From NCBI GenBank assembly GCA_937921835.1, contig CAKZVG010000449.1:1-8124 (forward strand): a stretch of 8,124 nt of DNA. The letters are read 5' to 3'. The notes under the pieces were generated by a model that saw only the letters and a list, made by a program, of their open reading frames with translations, searched no databases and was not told where the DNA came from. The stretch comes from an uncultured Bryobacteraceae bacterium (GTDB lineage Bacteria > Acidobacteriota > Terriglobia > Bryobacterales > Bryobacteraceae). This document shows, piece by piece, positions 1 through 4,593 of the stretch. Made by a program: the position numbers and the translations under genes. The stretch's first letter is position 1; each line of letters begins with the position of its first letter.

Positions 1-2
1 AT

Positions 3-1235
3 CTGAGGGACGCGGCGTTCCGCGAGATCCGGTCCGCGCGCGGCGGAGATGCTTCCGAGGCGATCGCGCCCGCCGCGGCCTACGCCGTGTCGGTCGCGCC
101 GCAGGGGCCGGCTCTGGCGGCGCGCCTGCTCGATCATCCCAACATTCTGGTCGCCCGGGCGGCGGTCGAGTCACTCGAAGGGAAGACTGACGCCGCGCAG
201 GAAGTGATCACCCACGAATGGCTCACCGCCACCTCACGGGCGGATTCAGCCGAGCGCCGCTGCCTGGCCGCCGTGGCCATCCGGGTTCGCGGCGATGAAG
301 GGACCGAAGCGCTGCACCACCTGCTGGCGGACCCCGATCCCCGCGTCGCCGCCGCCGCCTGTGAGGCGGCCGGGAAACTCGGCAACCGCTCCTACCTCGA
401 CAGCCTCTTGCGGCGGCTGAGCGAGCCGCGCGTGCGGCGCGCCGCCATCGACGCGCTGGCCGCCTACGGAGTTCGGATCGCCGGGACCCTGGCCGATGTC
501 CTCAATGACCCGGGCGTGCCGCGCCAGGTGCGCCGCAATGTGCCCCGCGTGCTCAGCCGGATCCCGCACCAGCGCGCGGTGGACATCCTGATCGAGGCGC
601 TGGAGGAACCCGACCTGCTGATCCGCAACGCGGTGCTGCGCGCCCTCAGCCGGCTCCGGGAATCCAGCCCCGGGCTGGCCTACGGCGCCGGGCCCATCAG
701 CCGCCAGATCATGGCCGAAGCGCGCGGCTACTGCCAGATGAACGCGGCGCTGGCGCCGTTCCGCAACCAGACCAACCCGCGCACCGCGGCCGGCCTGCTG
801 GCCGCGACCCTTTCGCATCGCCTGGAAGCGTCCATCGAGCGGCTGTTCCGGTTGCTCGGGCTGCGCTATCCGCCCAAGGAGATCTACGCGACCTACGTGG
901 CCGTCAACCGGAAGCGGCCGGAGGAGTACACAGCGGCGCTCGAGTTTCTCGACAACCTGCTGGACCGCGATCAGAAGCGCGTCGTGCTGCCTCTGCTCGA
1001 CGAAAACAATCTCGCCCACGCCGGCCGCGAACTGTTCGGCATCGAGGAGATGACGGCCGAATCCGCCGTCCGCGAGTTGATCCGCTCCGGCGACGCGTGG
1101 CTGACGGCGTGCGCGATCGCGGCGGCGGCGGAGTTGAGGATCGCTGGAATCGAGGATGAGATCCGGCAGGCGGCCAGCGGAGCGGGCGCGGAGGTGTCCG
1201 CGGTCGCGCGCGCCGCTCTGGCGCGGCTCAAGTGA
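3..1235 (+). CDS. HEAT-repeat protein, C-terminal part (5' end outside window); possible tail of an Npt1/Npt2-type nucleotide transporter
   Basis: The reading frame is open from the first complete codon at 3 to the TGA at 1233-1235 (410 residues), so the GTG at 87 is an internal codon and not a reliable start. Numbering from base 3, helical HEAT-type repeats are seen at about 42-60, 104-127, 132-156, 159-187 and 192-220. They carry the usual pattern of a D/E-P turn followed by VR or IR and an Ala/Leu-rich helix (LADPDPRVAAAACEAAGKLG, EEPDLLIRNAVLRALSRL). A different conserved-looking block lies at about 264-333 (ERLFRLLGLRYPP, AALEFLDNLLD, VLPLLDE), and a last HEAT-like helical pair ends the protein. 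HEAT repeats form a scaffold for protein contacts; no catalytic motif is visible. From memory, this block resembles the soluble tail of HEAT-containing ATP/ADP-translocase-like proteins, but the membrane part would lie upstream and cannot be seen. A plain HEAT scaffold is the alternative. The stop lies 10 bases before the next gene. Confidence 0.85.
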   Translation: MRDAAFREIRSARGGDASEAIAPAAAYAVSVAPQGPALAARLLDHPNILVARAAVESLEGKTDAAQEVITHEWLTATSRADSAERRCLAAVAIRVRGDEGTEALHHLLADPDPRVAAAACEAAGKLGNRSYLDSLLRRLSEPRVRRAAIDALAAYGVRIAGTLADVLNDPGVPRQVRRNVPRVLSRIPHQRAVDILIEALEEPDLLIRNAVLRALSRLRESSPGLAYGAGPISRQIMAEARGYCQMNAALAPFRNQTNPRTAAGLLAATLSHRLEASIERLFRLLGLRYPPKEIYATYVAVNRKRPEEYTAALEFLDNLLDRDQKRVVLPLLDENNLAHAGRELFGIEEMTAESAVRELIRSGDAWLTACAIAAAAELRIAGIEDEIRQAASGAGAEVSAVARAALARLK

Positions 1236-1245
1236 GGTCTCCGTC

Positions 1246-1668
1246 ATGCCCGAACTGAACATCGTTGAAAAGGTGATCGCGCTTGAGGGCGTGGATCTGC
1301 TGAAGAACCTGAACCCGGACCAGTTGGCGCGCATCGCCTCGATCGCCACGGAAGTCCTGATTGAACCGGGAGAGACGGTGATCGAGCCTGGCAAGCCGCT
1401 GCTGGCGCTGTACGTCATCCTCGACGGCGCGGTGGAAGTCAGCCGGGGAGGGGAAGTCCTGCATGTCGCGCGACAGAATGAAGTGCTCGGCTCCTGGGCG
1501 CTGTTCGACGAAGAGCCGCTGCCGGTGACGGCGCGCGCGGCGGAGCTGACCCGCCTGCTCGAGATCAAGCGCGAGGATTTCTACGACCTGCTGTCGGATC
1601 ACTCCGAGATCGTGGCCTCGATCTTCCAGTCGCTGGTGAAGCGCTTCCGGAAGCTGGTTGGGGAGTAG
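1246..1668 (+). CDS. Small stand-alone cyclic-nucleotide-binding-fold protein (CRP/PKA-type beta-roll, no HTH)
   Basis: This 140-residue protein is essentially one cNMP-binding domain. A helical lead-in (LLKNLNPDQLARIASI, residues 18-33) is followed by the beta-roll signatures IEPGETVIEPGKPLLALYVI (39-58) and LDGAVEVSRGGE (59-70), then the phosphate-binding-cassette region (LGSWALFDEEPLPVTARA, 81-98), and finally a C-terminal helix rich in Lys/Arg. CRP-type regulators are about 210-230 residues with a C-terminal helix-turn-helix; here the chain ends after the beta-roll and lid helix, so direct DNA binding is unlikely. The cassette normally carries Gly-Glu and a Pro-Arg-Thr/Ser-Ala; here the Glu is Ser83 and the Arg is Val94, so cAMP/cGMP binding is doubtful. 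The ATG at 1246 is chosen over an upstream in-frame start at 1156 because the fold begins just after it and a GAGG (1234-1237) overlaps the previous stop at good spacing. This suggests translational coupling to the HEAT gene. It may be a protein-interaction module. Confidence 0.92.
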   Translation: MPELNIVEKVIALEGVDLLKNLNPDQLARIASIATEVLIEPGETVIEPGKPLLALYVILDGAVEVSRGGEVLHVARQNEVLGSWALFDEEPLPVTARAAELTRLLEIKREDFYDLLSDHSEIVASIFQSLVKRFRKLVGE

Positions 1669-1741
1669 CCGTGGCGGAGAACCATCCGCCGCGGCGGGCG
1701 GACTTGGGGTTGGAAGCGCGGGGGAAGGTGGCCGGCCAGCG

Positions 1742-1770
1742 GTCCGCGGTCCCGCCGCGGCGCGTACAAT
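1742..1770 (+). promoter_or_regulatory. Candidate internal promoter for the histidine kinase gene
   Basis: A good -10 hexamer, TACAAT, lies at 1765-1770 in the 137-base gap between the previous stop and the ATG at 1806. The expected -35 region (about 1742-1747, GTCCGC) is poor, so the call rests mainly on the -10 box and on the local drop in G+C after it. If real, transcription would start near 1777, giving a leader of about 30 bases that contains GGAG at 1795-1798. This supports the 1806 start and would let the kinase/regulator pair be expressed apart from the two genes upstream. Confidence 0.3.
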
Positions 1771-1805
1771 GGTCAGAGGAAGGAGCCGTTGAACGGAGCC
1801 GGGCG

Positions 1806-2645
1806 ATGAACGAGGCGCGGGAGCCCGCAATGAGCGCGGAGGAAATGCTTCGGTTGCGCGCCGAGCTCGAGGCGGCCAACCGCAAGCTGACGGAAGCCTA
1901 TAAGCTGATGTCCCTGGGGCGCCTGGTGAGCGGCATCGTGCACGAGATCAATACTCCGATCGGGTCGATCCTCTCCAACAACGAAGTGACCACCCGCTCG
2001 CTTGAAAAGCTCGCGCAGTTCCTCGGCGAGGCTCAGCAGCGCGGGACGCCGCCTCCCGCCAAGGCGCTTGAGATCGTCGAGACCGTGCGCGGGCTGGCGG
2101 CGGTGGATAAGATCGCCTGCGAGCGAATCTCGGGCATCATCCGCGGCTTGAAGACCTACGCCCGGGTGGACGAAGCCGATCTGCGAAAGGTGGATCTGCA
2201 CGAGGTCATCCGCGACACGCTCAAGCTCAGCGGCTGCGAGTACCGGCGGCGGGTGGCGGTGGAAACCGACTTCGGCGATATTCCGCTGGTGGAGTGTTAT
2301 CCCCAGTTGATGAGCCAGGTGCTGCTCAACCTGTTGGTCAACGCGGGGCAGGCGATCGAGGGAGAAGGCAAGATCGTGGTCCGCACCCGGAACGAGGACG
2401 GCTGGGTGCGGATCTCCATTTCCGACAACGGGCGCGGCATTCAGCCTGAGCACCGCGCGCGCATCTTCGCTCCGGGCTTCACCACCAAGCCGGTGGGAAT
2501 CGGCACCGGCCTGGGGCTTGCCATCACGCGCGAAATCGTGGTCGATACCCACAAGGGCGAAATCGGCTTCGAAAGCGAAGTGGGCGCCGGGACCACCTTC
2601 CACGTGCGCATTCCCGTCGAGCATCCGGGAAGCGGCCGTCCGTGA
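1806..2645 (+). CDS. Soluble sensor histidine kinase (HisKA plus HATPase_c), no recognisable sensor domain
   Basis: This is a two-component histidine kinase that autophosphorylates on His and passes the phosphate to a response regulator, probably the next gene. With the start at 1806 it has 279 residues. A short helical or coiled-coil lead (about 10-35, AEEMLRLRAELEAANRKL) is followed by the H-box SGIVHEINTPIG with phospho-acceptor His46. The N-box is LLNLLVNAGQAI (Asn175/Asn179), the G1 box DNGRGI (207-212), the F-box FAPGFTTK (221-228) and the G2 box GTGLGL (233-238). All catalytic motifs look intact. There is no membrane segment, PAS or GAF domain, so the input must come from a partner. 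Start choice: the frame stays open back to a GTG at 1671, with GGGGAG 5 bases upstream. That would add 45 Arg/Pro-rich residues with no recognisable fold and would run through the candidate promoter. ATG 1806 (GGAG at 1795-1798) and ATG 1830 (GGGAG at 1819-1823) both have good ribosome sites. The kinase identity is secure; the start is not. Confidence 0.95.
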   Translation: MNEAREPAMSAEEMLRLRAELEAANRKLTEAYKLMSLGRLVSGIVHEINTPIGSILSNNEVTTRSLEKLAQFLGEAQQRGTPPPAKALEIVETVRGLAAVDKIACERISGIIRGLKTYARVDEADLRKVDLHEVIRDTLKLSGCEYRRRVAVETDFGDIPLVECYPQLMSQVLLNLLVNAGQAIEGEGKIVVRTRNEDGWVRISISDNGRGIQPEHRARIFAPGFTTKPVGIGTGLGLAITREIVVDTHKGEIGFESEVGAGTTFHVRIPVEHPGSGRP

Positions 2646-2666
2646 TTGAGATCTCCTGAGGATTCC

Positions 2667-3146
2667 GTGACTACGAACACCCAGCCGGCCGTACTGATCG
2701 TGGACGACGAAGAGATGGTCATCACCAGCATCCGGGCCTTTCTTCGTCTGGAGACCGACTACGCCATCGACGGCTTCACCGACCCGGAGGAGGCCGTCCG
2801 CCGGTTGGAGACGCATCCCGTCGATGTGGTCGTCACCGACTACCTGATGCCTCGCATGAACGGCATCCAGTTGCTGGCCCGCGCCAAGGAACTGCAACCC
2901 GAGGCGGCCCGCGTGCTGCTCACCGGCCACGCCGACAAGCAGAGCGCCATCCAGGCCATCAACGAGATCGGCCTGTACCAATACCTCGAAAAGCCCTGGG
3001 ACAACGCGCAGCTTCTGCTGGTCATCAGGACCGCCATCGAACGAACCCAGTTGCTGCGCAGTCTGAGTGAGAAAATCGCCCAGCTTGACATGGCGCACTC
3101 CAACTTGAAGGACGTGCAGTCGCGGCTGTTGCGGGCGTTCCTCTGA
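2667..3146 (+). CDS. Single-domain response regulator (receiver domain plus short helical tail)
   Basis: This 159-residue protein is a CheY-like receiver, probably the partner of the kinase that ends 21 bases upstream. Key residues are in place: the acidic pair Asp13/Asp14 in VLIVDDEE, phospho-acceptor Asp58 in VVVTDYLMPRMNG, switch Thr86 in VLLTGHAD, and Lys109 in YLEKPWD. The EKPW(D) ending is typical of receivers of the RpfG/HupR type, but no HD-GYP, AAA+ or DNA-binding domain follows. The chain ends after a helical, possibly coiled-coil tail (about 120-155, IERTQLLRSLSEKIAQLDMA). Its output is therefore probably a protein contact, or it is one step in a longer phosphorelay. GTG 2667 is preferred over a TTG at 2646 because TGAGGA (2657-2662) gives it a ribosome site, while the TTG directly abuts the previous stop and has none. 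The TTG would add only seven residues. Confidence 0.94.
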   Translation: MTTNTQPAVLIVDDEEMVITSIRAFLRLETDYAIDGFTDPEEAVRRLETHPVDVVVTDYLMPRMNGIQLLARAKELQPEAARVLLTGHADKQSAIQAINEIGLYQYLEKPWDNAQLLLVIRTAIERTQLLRSLSEKIAQLDMAHSNLKDVQSRLLRAFL

Positions 3147-3163
3147 AACGCCGCCGGCGCGAC
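3147..3163. other. Short gap between convergent genes, no clear terminator
   Basis: The response regulator stop (TGA 3144-3146) and the minus-strand regulator stop (TAG, reading 3166 to 3164) are 17 bases apart. The gap holds a small GC-rich self-complementary run (GCCGGC core) but no stem of terminator length and no T-tract in either direction. The two transcripts may overlap at their 3' ends or end by a factor-dependent route. Confidence 0.5.
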
Positions 3164-4402
3164 CTACCAGACGTGGACTTCCAGTACTTTCGGGGAGACC
3201 GCCGCCAATCCGGCGACTTCGGTCTGGATGACCACCTGCATGTTCCTGCTCTCCCAGCCCGGCGCGGCGAGGCGCGCGATCTGCTCCATTCCCTCCGGGC
3301 TGCTGAGGACCTGTCCCGCCGCCTCGGTGCCGAATTGCGCCAAGCCGCCCAGCGCCACGGTCATGGCGCCCCGCCGCGCATCGAGCAGCCGGGTGATCAG
3401 AGCGTAGTCGATGCTGGTGTTCGGCAACGGCTGCAAGTTGAACAGCTTCCACGATCTGCCCGTTTCGCGGTCCTGAATGCCCCACAGCGCCCCCTCCGCG
3501 GTCAGGTCGCGCATGTAGTGATAGCGCAGATCCCGGGTGGCGGCGACGGTCCAGGGATTGTTGAAGGCTCCCACCAGCACCACCAGCGGAGCGCCGCCCG
3601 CGCCCGGAGTAACGTCGCCGAACTTCATCTCAAACCGCCGGCCGCGCACCAGGAACAGAGATCCGAGATTGGCGATGGTCATCGCCTCTCCAGTGCTGAC
3701 GTTGACGTTGCGAAGCAGAACCAGGTCCTCCGGGCGGATGTCGAAGCCGGGTCCCAAAGGAAGCCCGTAGGTTTTGAGGCTCTTGAGGTAGCCGGGATTG
3801 CGCCGGAGAAACTCGTCCTGCACACGCCGGGAAAGCTGGTAGGAGACACTTTCTCCCAGATAGAAGAGGATGGGCTCCTGTCCCTTCAGCATCGGTCCCC
3901 AGAACTTCTCGAGCGGTGATGCGCGCGGCGCCACCAGCGCAACAGCCAGGGCTGCCACCAGCGCCAGCCCCCCCGCAACCGCCCAGCGGACTCTCTTCCG
4001 TCCGCCAGACGGAGGCTCTGGCGGAGGCGGCGCTTCGTCCGCTGAGCCGGCGCCGCCGCGGAACAGCGGAGTGTAGGAACCGGGCTCGAGCTCGATTCGC
4101 AGCGTCTCCGCCGCGCCTTCTGTCTGATAATATTGCGCCAGGCGTTTCCGGATTTCGTTCGCCTTCACCCGGACGATCGCGTCCTCGTGAGTATCGTAGC
4201 CGGGGTCCCGCCCGAACAGGTCGACACCAATGGTCCGTTCTTTTAGCGGCGGTTCTTCAGGGTCCAGCGTCCGCTCGACGACGAATCGCAGAAACTCCCG
4301 CGAGCGCCTGCTCGAACGGAACGCGGCGCTCGCGAGGATTCGCTCCAGGTGTTCCCGCACCTCGGGCGGATTCGGCGCCAGCCTGTCTCCTCGTTCGGCC
4401 AC
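3164..4402 (-). CDS. Membrane-anchored winged-helix-like transcriptional regulator with large periplasmic domain (ToxR/CadC-like topology)
   Basis: Numbered from the upstream GTG at 4420 (418 residues; 412 from GTG 4402), residues about 18-120 match a DNA-binding-like domain common in Acidobacteriota. Its signatures are LERILASAAFRSS, SREFLRFVVERTL, LKERTIGVDLFGRDPGYD, DAIVRVKANEIRKRLAQYY and IELEPGSYTPLF. A Pro-rich linker (about 128-140) and a basic RKRVR patch precede one hydrophobic helix (about 146-164, WAVAGGLALVAALAVALVA). By the positive-inside rule the N-terminus is cytoplasmic and the remaining 250 or so residues are periplasmic. That domain has landmarks such as PILFYLGESVSYQL, VGAFNNPW, DYALITRLLD and a C-terminal EVLEV-type strand ending VHVW. 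It has no enzyme motif I recognise. The gene is divergent from the Oar-like receptor, which it may control. The start is placed at GTG 4402 because a strong -10 box (TATACT) directly abuts GTG 4420. GTG 4402 has GGGGAGG upstream but only 2 bases away, so the start is uncertain. DNA binding is inferred from family resemblance. Confidence 0.88.
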   Translation of the reverse strand: MAERGDRLAPNPPEVREHLERILASAAFRSSRRSREFLRFVVERTLDPEEPPLKERTIGVDLFGRDPGYDTHEDAIVRVKANEIRKRLAQYYQTEGAAETLRIELEPGSYTPLFRGGAGSADEAPPPPEPPSGGRKRVRWAVAGGLALVAALAVALVAPRASPLEKFWGPMLKGQEPILFYLGESVSYQLSRRVQDEFLRRNPGYLKSLKTYGLPLGPGFDIRPEDLVLLRNVNVSTGEAMTIANLGSLFLVRGRRFEMKFGDVTPGAGGAPLVVLVGAFNNPWTVAATRDLRYHYMRDLTAEGALWGIQDRETGRSWKLFNLQPLPNTSIDYALITRLLDARRGAMTVALGGLAQFGTEAAGQVLSSPEGMEQIARLAAPGWESRNMQVVIQTEVAGLAAVSPKVLEVHVW

Positions 4403-4420
4403 AACCTCCCCTGCGCCCAC

Positions 4421-4448
4421 AGTATAACACCGGCGTAACGGGTTACAA
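4421..4448 (-). promoter_or_regulatory. Sigma-70-type promoter of the membrane-anchored regulator
   Basis: Reading the minus strand, TTGTAA (4448-4443) and TATACT (4426-4421) are separated by 16 bases, close to the TTGACA-N17-TATAAT consensus. Initiation would fall near 4414, inside the first codons of the longest possible reading frame (GTG 4420). This argues for a start further in, such as GTG 4402, with a leader of about 12 bases. One arm of the large interrupted palindrome (TAACCCGTTA on this strand, 4445-4436) overlaps the -35 end and the spacer, a position suited to repression. Confidence 0.6.
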
Positions 4449-4506
4449 ACCTGCGAAAGCGATCTTGCTATTCCAACAAGTTTCGCAACTTAACCCGTAA
4501 TTCCGG
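4430..4506. repeat. 77-bp interrupted palindrome in the divergent control region (candidate operator pair)
   Basis: The left arm runs from CCGG (4430-4433) through TAACGGGTTA (4436-4445), TGCGAAA (4452-4458) and CTTG (4464-4467). The right arm mirrors it in the same order: CAAG (4477-4480), TTTCGCA (4481-4487), TAACCCGTAA (4491-4500) and CCGG (4503-4506). The outer half-sites match at 13 of 16 positions when one is inverted (pattern TAACCCGTnAnnCCGG). The arms differ by small insertions: 4 or so bases between the first two blocks and 5 bases between TGCGAAA and CTTG on the left. The left outer element is also itself a short palindrome (GTAAC-GG-GTTAC, 4435-4446). An operator pair for a dimeric regulator, perhaps looped, is the leading reading; an RNA hairpin is less likely because the sequence lies upstream of both predicted start sites. 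Confidence 0.6.
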
Positions 4507-4516
4507 GTGCGGAACC

Positions 4517-4545
4517 TTGCCGCCGCGATCCTCCCGCCGCAAAAT
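4517..4545 (+). promoter_or_regulatory. Candidate promoter of the Oar-like receptor gene
   Basis: TTGCCG (4517-4522) and CAAAAT (4540-4545) are 17 bases apart, each matching four of six consensus bases. Initiation would be near 4552, giving a leader of about 42 bases with a strong ribosome site. The right half-site of the palindrome (4491-4500) ends 16 bases before the -35 box, a position typical for an activator. The weak hexamers fit a promoter that needs activation. Confidence 0.4.
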
Positions 4546-4551
4546 GTTAGC

Positions 4552-4592
4552 GGTCTCAGATCCGTGCAGTTCCACCTTGGAGGAGGTCTCAG
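4552..4592 (+). repeat. Direct repeat GGTCTCAG in the receptor leader
   Basis: The 8-base sequence GGTCTCAG occurs at 4552-4559 and again at 4585-4592, 33 bases apart (about three helical turns). The first copy starts at the predicted transcription start and the second overlaps the end of the ribosome-binding site and reaches to the base before the start codon's preceding C. Two exact 8-mers this close are mildly unusual, but no function can be assigned and chance is possible. Confidence 0.4.
4579..4586 (+). promoter_or_regulatory. Strong ribosome-binding site of the Oar-like receptor
   Basis: GGAGGAGG lies 7 bases before the ATG at 4594. It is the strongest ribosome site in the window and fixes the start of the receptor, directly in front of a clear signal peptide. 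Confidence 0.85.
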
Positions 4593-4593
4593 C

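Noticed and set aside
246..1568. Minus-strand open frame of about 440 codons opposite the HEAT and cNMP-fold genes
   Set aside because: Low-complexity Arg/Ala/Gly-rich product without a fold; the plus-strand proteins are clearly real.
1686..1697. Perfect 12-base palindrome CCGCCGCGGCGG after the cNMP-fold gene as a terminator
   Set aside because: It has no loop bases and no T-tract, and such runs are common by chance in GC-rich DNA.
1773..3485. Minus-strand open frame of about 570 codons running antisense to the kinase and response regulator
   Set aside because: It overlaps two genes with full sets of catalytic motifs, crosses the end of a third gene, and its translation is His/Gly/Arg-rich with no recognisable domain. 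Long antisense frames are expected at this G+C content.
4451..4488. Stem TGCGAAA...TTTCGCA as an intrinsic terminator or riboswitch element
   Set aside because: It lies upstream of both predicted transcription starts, has no T-tract, and is better explained as the inner part of the DNA palindrome.
4574..4587. Small hairpin ACCT/AGGT around the receptor ribosome site as a thermosensor
   Set aside because: Only four base pairs and it leaves much of the GGAGGAGG exposed; too weak to support.
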